A DNA stretch of 64,000 nucleotides from Rattus norvegicus (Eukaryota; Chordata; Mammalia; Rodentia; Muridae): the NCBI RefSeq assembly GCF_036323735.1, contig NW_026947392.1, positions 365,360 through 429,359 on the forward strand, given 5' to 3'. Of the stretch, positions 34,861-47,205 are shown piece by piece. Within the stretch, counting starts at the first letter, position 1. Every line of letters begins with the position of its first letter. The position numbers and the translations under genes are program-made. Below the pieces are notes generated by a model. That model was not told the DNA's origin. It did no database searches and worked only from the letters and a program-made list of their open reading frames with translations.

Positions 34861-36115
34861 CTCCAGGCTCCTACCATTTATACGCCCTCCTTCTATCCTC
34901 TCCCCTTCTTATCTGAGAGAGTGGAGGACCCCTCTGGGTTCACCCTCTCCCCTGGCACATCAAGTCTCTACTCAACTAGATTCATCGTCTCCCACCAGGT
35001 CCTGAAAACGCAGCCCGGGTAGGAGAACAGGATCCACAGACAAGCGACTGGTTTAGTGACCCCACGTGAGGACCATTGTGCTCCTCTGTCTCTGTCTGCA
35101 CTTCCCTCAGCCCTTCAGTGAGACTCACTGAGCTCCATTCGATATTTGGCCGTATGTCTGTGCACCTGTGTCAGTCGGCTGCTCTGTTGAGTCTTGCAGA
35201 GGACAATAATGCTACCCTCCTGTCTGCAAACATAAGAAAGGACCATTAATAATGTCAGGGTTTGCCGTTTGCCCATAGGATAAGTCTCACATCCGGCCAC
35301 TTACCTTGTCGCCATTCCCTCATTTCCTCTTCCATCTCTGTACTTGTGTTTCTTATAGAGAGGACAAATTCTGGGTCAAAATTTTGGGAGTGTGTTTGGG
35401 TTATTATCCTTCCACCTTGGGTCCTCTGTGGCTATGGAAAGTGACCATTTCAGTACCCGTATCCCCACTGCTACGAATCTCAGCTAAAGTCACCCTCATG
35501 GATGCTGGGGTAGCCTCACACATCCCAGATTGCAGGCAAATAATACAGATATCACCCACCCTGGACAGTCACTGATTTCAGTTTATTCTCTTGGCCCTCT
35601 GTCCCTCTTGCCCGTCTCTCCCAAGAAATGATTCTCAAAACCCATTTCCCTTCCCATCCTCTCACCACCCAATCCTTTCCTTCCATCTGCCTACTCTCAT
35701 TATTTTATTCATCTTTCTGAGTGAAATTTAAGCATTTTCTTAGGCCTTTCTTCTTGTTTAGCTTCTTTGGTTCCGTAGATCGTAGCTTGTGAATTCTGTA
35801 CTTTATGGCTAATACCTTCTTTTAAGTGAATATGTACATGTTATTTTGTGTCTCAATTACCTCATTCAGAACAATACTTTCTCATTCCATCTACTTGACT
35901 ACATCCTCACAATGTACTTATTTTCATAGCTGCATAGTATTCCATACTATAAATGAACCACATTTTCTGTAGCCATTCTTTGGTTGAGGGGCATCTGGGT
36001 TATTTCTATTTCCTTCTTATTATAAAGAAAGCAGTAAGGAAACTTATGGAGTACATGTCCTTGAGGTATGGCAGAGGTCTTTTCAGTTATAAGGCCAGGA
36101 GTAGAATAGCTAGGT

Positions 36116-36180
<65 letters not shown>

Positions 36181-38180
36181 TTTATATGCAACTTAAACAA
36201 AGTTTAACTCCATGTGTAGCTCACAAGTTAATGTGAAATGCTGAGGGCAGAATTTTTTACACTTCAGTTTGCTTATATGGTGAATCACTTTGATCGATTT
36301 TCATAGACTGAACCACTCCTGCAGCTACAGGAGGAAGCCTACTAGATGGCACTGGATGGAATATTCATGTGTCCTTGGATTTTGTTTTCTATAATTTTAC
36401 CTAGTATTTTTTCCACCTATGTTCTTAAGGGAAGTTCGTCTGAAATTCTTGCTGTGTTAAGTCCTTTTGTGATTTAGGTGTCAGGGTGACTGTGCTGTCA
36501 AGGAATAAGTTTGGCAATTTTCCTCCTGTTTCTGTTTTTTGGAGTATGTTGAGAATTCTTTGAAAATCTGGTAGGACTCTGTGCTCAAACAATCTGGCCT
36601 TGTGGCTCTTTCAGTGGGGAAACTTTTAATTACTCTTTTGTCTCTTTAGGTGTTGTAGAGCTATTTACATAGTTTATCTTACCTCAGTTTACATGTGGTC
36701 AGTGTTATCCATCTACAAAATCATCCATTTCATTCAGAGCTTCAAATTGTGTAACCACCAGGTTTCTGAAGTGAGACCTAAGGATTTTGTGACTTTCATC
36801 AGTGTCCATCGATGTGGCTCCCTGATCATTTCTGATTTGGATGCTATTTCTCCTCCTAGTACATTATCTGTCTTAGGGTTTGTCTGTCTTGTTGATGTTC
36901 CCAAGGAACCAGCTATTTTTTTTTTTGTTGATCTTTGTATTCTTTGTTTCTGATGTACCACTTTCACCCCGAGTCTGATTATTTCTTGCTGTCTCCTCCT
37001 TTAATATGTATTTGTTTCTTTTTATTTTAGAGACTTAGGGTGTGCTGGGAAGTTGCTAGTGTTGGTTCTCTCTGGTTTCTTTATGAAAGCGCCTTGTGCT
37101 GCATATGCATGTTCCTCTTAGCAATGCTTTCCTTATTTCCCTTAAGTTTGGAGAAGCTGTGCCTTCATTTTCTTTGAATTCTAGGAATGCTTTTTTTTAT
37201 GTCTTCTCTGAACTGATGGTTCTTCAGTTGCGAGTTATTGAATTTCAATGAGTTTATACACTTTTTCTTATTGTTGAAGTCCAGTTTTAATCCATTGTCA
37301 TCTGAGAAAATACAATGGTTAGCACAGTCTTTCTGTATCCCTTGTGGCTTTTTTAGAGTGTGAGAACATGGTCAGTTTAGGATAAGGTTCCATGAGGTAC
37401 TGAAAGGAGAGTGTTTACTTTTGTATTCAGGTGAATTATTATGTAGATATCAGTGAGGTCAACTTAATTGAACCCCGTGTTAGTTACATCATTTTTTTTT
37501 AATTTCTGTCTCAATGGCCTGCCCTTGGTAAGAGTAGGACATTGATATTCCCTACTACTCATTTGTGAGGTTCGATTTGATATTTAAGCTTCAACAATAT
37601 TGCTGCCTTTGTCTTTGGCATATAGACATCTAGAATCGAGATGGCATTTTGGTGGATTTTTCTTCTGATGCATATGAATTGTCCTTCCCCAACTCTATTG
37701 ATTACTTTTGGTTGCATGTCTGATTTGCTGGATGTTAGAATATCTACGCCATTTGTTTCTTGTGTCTATTTGCTTGGAAAAGCTTTTCAAACACCTTTGT
37801 ATGAGGTTGTGTCTATCTCAGTTGCTGGATTGTGTTTCTTGAGTGCAACAGAAGGATAGATCCTGTTTTTAAATCCATTGTGATAGCCTGTGTTCTTTTA
37901 CTATTGAGTAGAGGCCATTAATGCTTAAAGGCATTAATGATAAGTGATATTTAGTTCATTCTATTTTGATGTTGTCGAAGCATGGTTATTTTTTTTTTTG
38001 ATTGCATGTTTTTTGGTTTTCGTTTTTTCGTTTGGGATGTTTGAGTGTGTATGTGAGTATTAGATATGTTCTGTAGGGTGCATGGCTTTTTTTGTTAACA
38101 TGTTTCGTTTTTGTTTTTTGGAGGAGCTGTTAGAATATGTGTGTGAATATGAGAACACTTCTGTAGGTTATGCTGTGCAA
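34861..38180 (-). mobile_element. Old inverted L1 with nearly complete 3' half
   Basis: Minus-strand 3' UTR (34861-35300, with TGGCACATCAAGTCTCTAC and GGATAAGTCTCACATCCGGC wording) leads into the ORF2 C-terminus (about 35750-36115). A TA microsatellite (36117-36178) follows, then RT and upstream ORF2 sequence to about 38180. It is highly diverged, has no long frames, and is older than the rat-specific copies. Confidence 0.8.
36117..36178. repeat. (TA)n microsatellite
   Basis: About 30 uninterrupted TA dinucleotides within the old L1. Confidence 0.97.
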
Positions 38181-38189
38181 TTATTAATT

Positions 38190-38515
38190 TCTAGTGGGAG
38201 GCAGGGATGGTTCAATTTCTGAAAATCCATCAATATAATGCACTACCTAATGAAAATAAAAGAAAAAAATCACATGATAATCTGATTAGATGCTGAAAAG
38301 GCTTGCAAAAATATTCGAAACCCTTTTCATGTTAAAAGGATAAGAGCGAGCAGGGATACCAGTCCTATGCAGAAACATAATAGAAGCAATGAGCTGCAAG
38401 TCGGTACCCAACATCAACCTAAATGGAGAGAAACATAAAGCAATTCCATTAAAGTCAAGGACAATGTAAGGATGCCCACTATCAGTAGAGTATTTGAAAT
38501 TCTATCCATGGTAAA
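38190..38515 (+). mobile_element. Fragment of L1 ORF2 (RT region), plus strand
   Basis: Plus-strand wording CTAAATGGAGAGAAACATAAAG followed by an AATTCCATTAAAGTCAAGGA stretch matches the RT region equivalent to about 9855-9905 of the full-length L1, with stops. It is opposite in orientation to the adjoining L1, so it is a separate fragment or the inverted 5' part of one insertion. Confidence 0.7.
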
Positions 38516-39537
38516 AGAATGGTTCAAATTTGGTTCTGACATGGAGTATGGCCAAGGCCTGAGAAGGAGAAATGGCATAGAGATTTAGAACTCCTGGGTT
38601 ATGGCCCACTCTTCAGCACAGTCTCATTGGGCATTGGTGAGTCATGAACCCAACGAGGACTTCATGCAGAGTGTTGCTCGGTTATACCACTCATATCTCT
38701 CTTAATCTAAGAAGTGCATGAAAATCCTCATGGAGATTCCCACCATTCAAAAGGCAGCACCATTGGTATTGGCAATAACAGTGGTCAAGGTCATTTAGGG
38801 ATTGCCTCTGGGGCAGATCAGTGCTTCCATCATTGCCTGAAGAAATGTACAATGGTCAGAGACGACCACAACCCTTAAAAAGCTTTTGGGAAAATAAAAG
38901 TGTTCGTGAAGCTGGCTAAGATGTTTTCACTACTGTCTCTGATGTAAAATATATATATATATATATGGAACAATTTGAAGTTCGGAAAGGCTGGGACCTT
39001 TTAAGGTCAGGGATCAAGAACAATGGTGGTACAGGTAATGGTGTGACTGTCACAGAAGCTGGACTGTTGATGACTGATTTCTGACCCAGTTTTACCCTCA
39101 GCTTCCTGATAAGATTTAATAAGGATTTCCAATCACAGACGTATATTCTGATCATTTAAAGCAGATATGACGTTTTTATACAGATGTTTAGATTTCTTTT
39201 TTTTTTTTTAAGATTCTTATGAGGGTACTTTTAATGATAAATAATACAATACTTAACCATTGCTCTAGAAATTCAAATTGCTGCCTACAGTGAAGGGAAA
39301 CCAACTGAAAAAAGTACTTTGTTTGTTCTTTGTTACTTTATAACAAATTGCTTACTTATGAAGTTATGTTGGCCTTGGGAGTAATTTGTTTTCTCTACGT
39401 GTATTATGTAATACTAGGTCTCATACAGTGTTGGGTACCACTTTTTTTCACCATCAAGCAAGAGAAGAAAATTAGTACATGTTCACATTTGCAATTTTTA
39501 ATGGCTTGAAAGATTTCACTAGGATATCAAAGCTACT
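38516..39537. other. Unassigned sequence, no gene recognised
   Basis: The segment at 38520-39160 is less AT-rich and reads somewhat like an old retrocopy (AGGCAGCACCATTGGTATTGG; AAATAAAAGTGTTCGTG near 38893), but I cannot name a parent and all frames are short. A (TA)10 lies at 38947-38967 and a T/A homopolymer at 39198-39210. Confidence 0.35.
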
Positions 39538-40758
39538 TGTTGTGGTTTGCCCTGAAGTTATCTGTATTTTGATGCTAAATCCACTGGCCCAAGGATAGTT
39601 GCCTAGTCTTGTACTCAGAACTCAGGTGACTTCACAAGAACCACCTCCCATTGAATTTGTAAAGTACATGTGAGGGGCAGGAACAGGATAGAAGGAATCC
39701 TGTCATTGGAGGAGAAGGAAGGATGGGCGGGAGAGATGTTTGAAAGGAGAGGAGGAGACTAGAGGAAAAGGGAGAGACAGCAAGAGGAGAGGGTGAGAAG
39801 CCATTGAAGGTGAAGTCAAGATTCTGCTCTCTGTATTTACAGGTTGGTATTAATGTTCCTAAGGGATAGATGGTAAAGTGCTTTGTTTGTTTAAGTGGGC
39901 AATTATATCTTATTAATTGGGTCAAAATTATTGTGTTGTGTGTTCTTTTACATGAGGGTTTGAGGATAGGAAAGTGTGTGGCAGCAAGAGACACTGGGCA
40001 GCCAAGGAGTGGGGATGTGTTTTCCCAAAGATATCTACCAGATATCATGGGACAATATGGTGCCAGTGCTAGCGGTGTAAAAGGCAACATTACTTTTTTC
40101 TTTTCTCTTTTTACAACAGATCATGAACCAAGGTGATGATCAAGAATCCAATAGCATTCCTTAGAGTTTACTGAAAAGTTTTATTTTCTAAGTAAGAGGA
40201 CACAGGCTCTATGTTAAGGCATGTGATAACTTAAGGCCAGGAATTCAAACAATGAAAAAGCGAAGCAGCCTGTACTGACAGGCTGTAGGTCCGCTGCTCT
40301 GTGATAAGTAAGGGCAGCTCAGAGAGTTAAGAGATTAAAGCTGCTTTTTAAAGAAAGTTGTTTAGAAAGTTTTTCAGGATACTCATATTCTTTTTAAGGT
40401 GGGCTCCAAGTGAATTTTGGGATTAAATCCTAGCTACACAAGGTACTTCATTATTACAGGTATTATTAAAAAGTGATAAAATTTGGTTCTAGGAAGAAGA
40501 GTGTAGAGACATTTCCTGAAACAGGGGATTTTCATAAATGCTTCAGAACTTAGATAAGGAAAAATTAGTCACTACCCCCAAGTAGAGAGTTGTGATAAAT
40601 GTCTGTAACAGCAGGCAGAGTGAATGCAGACAGATATTGTAGAAGTTATTAAGGTTAAAGAAAAATCTGTGGCTCCGGGTAGAGAGCTTAAGTGATGGAT
40701 ATATTTTGGGCTAAAGCCCTGAGTTTTAAGTTGCATATTGATTTTAGAATTGATAGAA
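39538..40758 (+). repeat. Unidentified ~1.2-kb repeat, copy A
   Basis: It starts TGTTGTGGTTTGCCCTGAAG and includes a GA-rich tract (39680-39800), AAGTGGGCAATTATATCTTA (39893) and AGATATCTACCAGATATCAT (40029). It ends before a second copy beginning TGTTGTGGTTTGCCTTGAAA at 40759. Strand is arbitrary. The long frame 40090-39632 (minus) lies across the GA tract and is probably fortuitous. Family unknown to me; it could be an LTR-type repeat. Confidence 0.7.
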
Positions 40759-41660
40759 TGTTGTGGTTTGCCTTGAAATTTTCTCTGAATTTGTTAAATA
40801 AAGGCAAGAGCGTGAGATTTGGACAGAGGGAAATGTCAGGAGCAAGAGGGGGATTAGATTCAGAGAATAGGGTTAGAGAGGACAGTTGCTGACAGTTGAG
40901 CCAGTGGAACCTGAGCAGGAGGGGGAGAGGATGGCACAGTTGGGACTGTGAAGGGAGGAGAAGGAAGCAAGGAGGAGAAGGGAATGGTTTAGAGATAGGA
41001 TGGGGAACTGAGAAGAGTTAGAAGAGACAGGAGATGGAGATAGGGGAGGAGAAGGAAGCTAGGAGGAGAAGGGAACGGTTTAGAGACAGGATGGGGAACT
41101 GAGAAGAGTTAGAATTGACAGGAGATGGAGAGAGGGGAGAAGCTAGGAGTCTTTGTAAGAGAAAGAGAAACTAAAGCATGAAAGGGTTGATATATTTGGG
41201 AGAGTGAATAAAGAAAGAGAGAGAGAGAGGAGAAGCAAGGAGTCGTTGTGGGAGAAGCTGGAGACTTGGTAAATATAAGGTGCAAGGGATAGATGGTACC
41301 GGGCTTTGTATGTTTAAGTGGGCAATTATATCTTACCAATTGGAAATAAGATTATTGTGTGGTGTGTTTTTATATGTAAGAGTCTCACTGTAAGAAAGTG
41401 TGTGGCTGGGCTGTGTTTCTGCCAAGATATCCAGCAGATATCTGGGGCACTGAGGTGTGGAACCCAAGCAGGGTAAACCAACCAGAGAAAAACATTTACT
41501 GTTTCATTTTTATTTTTTATTTTTTATTTTTATTAATTTTTACAACAACAATAGAAGGTGTTTAAGTTTGTTTTAAGTAGAGTAAAGAGACTACCTGAAT
41601 CACGTGGTGATTTTCATCTGTGGTTTGAAACTTAGATAGGGAAAAATTGGTCTTATTTTG
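40759..41660 (+). repeat. Unidentified ~1.2-kb repeat, copy B (truncated)
   Basis: Head-to-tail second copy with the same landmarks: GA-rich tract (40920-41250), GTTTAAGTGGGCAATTATAT (41309), AGATATCCAGCAGATATCTG (41426), a TTTTTAT-rich low-complexity run (41507-41545) and AACTTAGATAGGGAAAAATT (41629). It ends abruptly at about 41660 where the 2.2-kb array begins. Confidence 0.7.
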
Positions 41661-43168
41661 CAGTTTGTGTCTGACACTGATATCTGGGAGATAGAATTGT
41701 TTCTAGTTGAGACTTCATCATCTCAGTCTTTTCACTAGTAATAATCTGAGTTCCATTCCTTGACAGTGATCTTTTAGATTTCTGAATCAGTAGGTGTGAT
41801 TAGGTGGCAGATTTCTTTACTTTAATTTCTTTTATTTTTTTAGCAAATTTTATTCCTTTTTTCAATTGGATAATTCTATATTTACAATTCAAATGTTATT
41901 TCCTCCCCAATTTCCGGCCCATAAGATCCCTAAACTGTCCCTCTCCCCATTTCTACAATGTCCCTTACTGCTCCTTGACATTCCCTTGAACTGGGAGTCA
42001 AACCCAGGGAGGATGAAGGGCTTCTCCTGTTGATGCACAAAAAAGCCATCCTTTGCTACATATCCAGTTGGAGCCATAGGTCTGTCCATTTAGTCTTTGA
42101 ATATTGGTTTAGACCCAGAAAGCTCTGGTTCATTGGCATTGTTGTTCTTATGGGGTTGAAAACCACTTCAGCTCCTTTAATTCTTTCTCAAAATATACCA
42201 ACAAGAGGTCTGTTTTCAGTTCACTGGTTTGCCACTTGCATTCACTTCTCTGCTTGACAGGTTCTTCCTGTGTCTCTCAGGGAAGATCTATATCAGCTTC
42301 CTTGCAGAATGCACTGCTTAGCTTTATCAACATTATCTAGTTTTTGTGGCTAGTAAATATACATTTTTTGGCTCGTACAGCTGGTTAGGTGCAATTTCAA
42401 AATGGATTCTGCACAACTATGTCAAGATTTTATAATCCACAAATGAATATGACCAATAGACTCCCTCCTGTTCATATGAACATATTGGTTTTGAGGTTTT
42501 ACTGGACCTAAAGCCATTCCTCTCACTGCCCATCCTCCTGAATATTATGTTTTGCCTGTAGAAATAATCATGGTAGAACATCCAAAACCCTCAAGACAGG
42601 GACTGGGAACACAGGAAGGTAGATATATGAGAACTGATATCTAATGAGACAAGAGAACTGCATTCTACACTCCATGGTGTTTTTTGCATTACTGATGTCT
42701 GGTAATTTTTGGATAAAATAAGGTTTAGGGAGTTTATCCTTTGAAGTAGGTACATAATATTTAAATTATTATACTCTATAGCTGAGTCCCCTTTGTTGAA
42801 AAAATCATTTAAAATATTGGAATTGGAAAACAGAAGTTTTGAGTACACATTCAGGAATATATTTATAAAGTCCCCTATCAAGGAATGTAAAATAAGAAAA
42901 TGTAATGTGAAATTCATTCAATTAAAGGTCTGTAGAAAAAATACTGGCTTGTGGAAAACATAGAAAACCTAGGAAATTGAATTGTATGTCAGAGGAATGG
43001 AATTGGGAATAAAATGATTGTCCAGAAGAATCTACTTCACCCCATGTTCCTAGATCCTTTCTCTGTATGCCCAGTGCCTGACCTTCTACATTTACAGCAT
43101 GTATACACTAATGAAGCAAGAAGTAGTTTCTAACTTTAGGGCGATGTAGTATGTAAAGGTGTCCATTG
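41661..43168. repeat. Array unit 0 (partial)
   Basis: Covers the landmark start, the L1 3' fragment (about 41820-42345) and the middle of the unit up to ATGTAGTATGTAAAGGTGTC, then is fused to a rat L1. The left edge cuts into the unit just before CAGTTTGTGTCTGACACTGA. Confidence 0.85.
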
Positions 43169-44469
43169 TATAACCAATTCTATATGGGTGATCCCCTTCC
43201 CATCCTCCCCCCATTACCTCCAGCCCCCCAACAATCACGTTCACTGGGGATTCAGTCTTAGCAGGACCCAGGGCTTCCCCTTCCACTGGTGCTCTTACTA
43301 GGATATTCATAGATGCCTATGAGGTCAGAGTCCAGGGTCAGTCCATGTATAGTCTTTGGGTAGTGGCTTACTCCCTGGAAGCTCTGGTTGGTTGGTATTG
43401 TTGTTCATATGTGGTCTCGAACCCCTTCAGGGTCATCCAGTCCTTTTTCTGATTCTTACAACGCAGGTCCCTTTCTCAGATCATTGGTTTGCTGCTGGCA
43501 TTCGCCTGTGTATTTGCTGTATTCTGACTGTGCCTCTCAGGAGAGATTTACATGTGGTAACTGTCAGTCTGCATTTCTTTGCTTCATCGATCTTTTCTAA
43601 TTGGGTGACTGTATATGTATAGGCCCTATGTGGGGCAGGCTCTGAATGGGTGTTCCTTCTGCCGCTCATTTGATCTTTGCCTCCCTATTCCATGCCAAGT
43701 GTATTCTGGTTCCACTTTTAAAGAAGGACTGAAGCATTCACATTTTGATCATCCGTCTTGAGTATCACGTGTTCTGTGCATCTAGGATATTTCATGCATT
43801 TGGGTTAATAGACACTTATCAATGAGTGCATACCATGTGTGTTTTTCTGTGATTGGGTTACGTCACTCAGGATGATATTTTGCAGTTTGATCAATTTGCC
43901 TATGAATTTCATAAAGGCGATGTTTTTGATAGCTGTGTAATATTCCATTGTGTAGATGTACCACATTTTCTGTATCCATTCCTCCCTTAAAGGGCATCTG
44001 GGTTCTTTCCAGCTTCTGGCTATTATAAATAAGGCTGCTATGAACATAGTAGAACACGTGTTTTTTTTTTATATGTTTGGGCATCTTTTGAGTATATCCC
44101 CAAGAGAGGTATAGCTGGATCCTCAGGTAGTTCAATGTCCAATTTTCTGAGGAACCTCCAGACTGATTTCCAGAAGGGTTGTACAAGTCTGCAATCCCAC
44201 CAACAATGGAGGAGTGTTCCTCTTTCTCCACAACCTTGCCAGCACTTGCTGTCACCTGAGATTTTGATCTTAGCCATTCTCACTGGTGTGAGGTGAAATC
44301 TCAGGTTTGCTTTGATTTTTATTTCCCTTATGACTAAAGATGTTGAACATTTCTTTAGGTGTTTCTCTGCCATTCCGTGTTCATCAGCTGTGAATTCTTT
44401 GTTTAGCTCTGAACCCCATTTTTAATAGGGTTATTTGACTCCCTGCGGCTGTCTAACTTTTTGAGTTTG

Positions 44470-44515
<46 letters not shown>

Positions 44516-44695
44516 CTCTATCTGTTGTAGGATCGGTAAAGATCTTTTCCCAATATGTTGGTTGCTGTTTTTTCCTAACCACAGTATCCTTTGCCTTCAA
44601 AAGCTTTTCAGTTTTATGAGATCCCATTTGTTGATTCTTGATCTTAGATCATAGGCCATGGTTTCTTCAGGAATTTTTCTCCAGTGCCCTTGTTT
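43169..44695 (-). mobile_element. Inverted rat L1 fragment inside the array
   Basis: Minus-strand L1 from within the 3' UTR (CCCAACAATCACGTTCACTG) to the ORF2 C-terminal third. Frames such as 44373-44038 match the full-length copy's ORF2 tail (KCSTSLVIREI, LLHCWWDCRL). The terminal 3' end and poly(A) are absent, and a (TA)n run sits at 44471-44513. The array resumes at a different phase afterwards, so part of the array was lost here. Confidence 0.88.
44471..44513. repeat. (TA)n microsatellite inside the L1 fragment
   Basis: About 21 TA dinucleotides replace a short TA-containing stretch of ORF2. Confidence 0.96.
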
Positions 44696-44771
44696 TCCAC
44701 ACAGCATGCACTTCTTAGCATCATCAATCTTATCTAATTTTGGTGTCTGAAATATATATAGAAAATGTATG

Positions 44772-44791
44772 CACACACACACACACACACA
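44772..44791. repeat. (CA)n microsatellite at the shared unit site
   Basis: About 10 CA dinucleotides just after the TTTTGGTGTCTGA phase, the same place where other units carry TA or TG runs. Confidence 0.93.
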
Positions 44792-45283
44792 TTTTGCTGG
44801 CTCCTACAGCTAGGATGTTGGGTGGAATTTTAACATGTTTTCTGGGAAACTAGGTCATGAATGTAGAATCACCAAATGACAATGTCAAATAGACTCCCTC
44901 CTGTTCTTATGAAACTATTGAAGTTGAGGTTTATCTTGACCTCAAGTGATTTTTCTCCCTGCCCATCCTCCTGAATCTTATGTTTTACCAGAAGAAAGAA
45001 TCGGGGTAATTTATTTAAAACCCTCAAGTCCGTCCCTGTGAACTCAGGAATTCAGATATTAGAGTACTGATATCTAATGGGACTACAAGAAACATAATCT
45101 GTACTTCATTTTGTCCTTTGCTTTACTGATGTCTGGTAATATTGGGATAAAATTATGATTTGGGAGTTTATCATTTGAATTAGGTACACTATATTTAAAG
45201 TCTTAGATTTACTCTATAGCTCGACCCTCTTTGTTGCCAAAATCAGTGCAAAAAATGAATTGAAAAATACAGTTTTTGAGTAC

Positions 45284-45287
<4 letters not shown>

Positions 45288-45342
<55 letters not shown>
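45288..45342. repeat. (TA)n microsatellite, different site in unit
   Basis: About 27 TA dinucleotides at the GAGTACACA...GGAATATA phase, where most units have no expansion. Confidence 0.96.
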
Positions 45343-45344
<2 letters not shown>

Positions 45345-46350
45345 AAGGAATATATACAAAGTCTCCAATAAAAGAAGTACAATAAGAAAGTGTAATACAA
45401 TATTCAGTCAAAATACTGTAGGGCAAATTCTGTCCTTTAGGAAACAGAGAAAACCTAGGAAATTGCACTGTATGTCACAGGAATTGAACTGGGAATAAAA
45501 TTATTATCCAGAAGTATCTCCTCTACTCTGTGTGTCTAGATCATTTCTACCCCTGCCAAGACCCTGACTAACTTTGTCCATTCAGAACATGTAAACAGTA
45601 ATGAAGCAAAGGGAAGTCTCTAGCTTTAGAGAGACAGAGTACATAAAGGATTCCCCTGTGTTACAGGGCACAAACCTGGAAACGGCACTCTCGAAACTGC
45701 TCAATGTAAAGAAAGCTGTTTAGAGGTAGGCCATGGAAATTCTCAGTTACATCATCATTAGGCCCTCCATGAAAAAATATCTTGTATCTTGGAGATCCCT
45801 AGTTTCTCCTGTGATATCATGTTGTCATGTCTGCAATGCCTCTCGTATATTCCTTCAGTACCTATAGGTTTTACTAATTGGCCTCTATTTCAGAGGAAAC
45901 ATCAATTTGGGAGTAAGAATAAAGAGGATGAAAAGCTCAGAGATGGGGAGAATGAAGATGGACTTCTGCCTTGGTATAAAAAAAGGAAGAAATATGTCCA
46001 CCCAGAGAAATCTCACTGAGTCCTTGGTAGGAGTTGAGTAGTTACCTTGAAGAGATAGAATTGATCTGAGCCTTCCACACATGGGATCAGGAGCTCGGAG
46101 CTCGGAGCCTGTCAGAAGCATCTGGACTTCCCTGCTTCAAGTGGTTCCTGTTAGAGAGTTTATATCATTAATATCTTTATCCCAAAAACCAGGCGTTGTG
46201 AAGGGCACTGTTCTTTTCCTTAGAGCTGATGGCTTTTATTTATTTATTTTTTTTTTGCTCAGAAGAAAAAGGTCCTAAGGAAGAAGTGAAAGACAAGTAT
46301 TGTGTCTTCAGCTCAGAGTAAACTCCTCGATTATTTGGATACCTAAAGTG

Positions 46351-47042
46351 CAGTTTGACTCTGATACTGGTATTCGGGAGAGAGACATGTTTATAGTTCA
46401 TCCTATCATTTTTCCACTAATATTACTCTGTCTCCCATTGCCTGGTTGTGACCCTTCAGATTTCTCAGTCAATATGTCTGATTAGATGGCAGTTTTCTTA
46501 TGTTTAACATATTTAATTCTTTTTATTTTTAGCAATTTTTTTGCTTTTTTATTTGATTTTTCCATATTTACATTTCAAATATTTTTGCCTTTCCCAGTTT
46601 CCTGTCCATACGATCCCTCCCCGTCCCCCCACACTTCTTATATAATTCCCCTTACTGCCCTTTGAAATTCCCTTGAATTGGTAATAAAACCTAGGTTAGA
46701 CCCAGGGCATCTCTTTCTATTGGTGCCCAGCAAGGACATTCTCTGCTACATATGAAGTTGGGGCCATAGGTCTATCCATGTACTATATTTGAATATTCAT
46801 ATATTACAAGAAAACTCCGGTTCATTGGCATTGTCTTTTTTATTGGACTGAAAGCTCCTTCAGCTCCTGTAATCCTTCCTCAAAAATCTACCAACAAGAG
46901 ATGTGCTTTCAGTTCACTTTTTTGCTACTACAATTCACTTTTGTATTTGACATGTTCTAGCTGTGTCTCTCAGGAAAGACCTATATCCATATCTTCTGAT
47001 CATGCAATTTTAAGTTTCATCAATCTTATTTAGTTTTGGTGG

Positions 47043-47103
<61 letters not shown>

Positions 47104-47128
47104 CTGTATATCTATATCTACATCTGCA

Positions 47129-47205
<77 letters not shown>

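Larger units (their letters stand above)
44696..46350. repeat. Array unit 1 (partial)
   Basis: Resumes at the ATGCACTTCTTAGC phase, i.e. late in the unit's L1 fragment. It carries a (CA)n at 44772-44791 and a (TA)n at 45288-45342. The recurrent minus-strand frame of the unit is here at 46121-45885. Confidence 0.85.

Noticed and set aside
38516..38930. Processed pseudogene of a known housekeeping gene
   Set aside because: Some retrocopy-like composition but no recognisable parent protein in any frame.
39632..40090. 152-residue minus-strand Pro/Ser-rich frame
   Set aside because: It lies across the GA-rich tract of repeat copy A and is not preserved in copy B.
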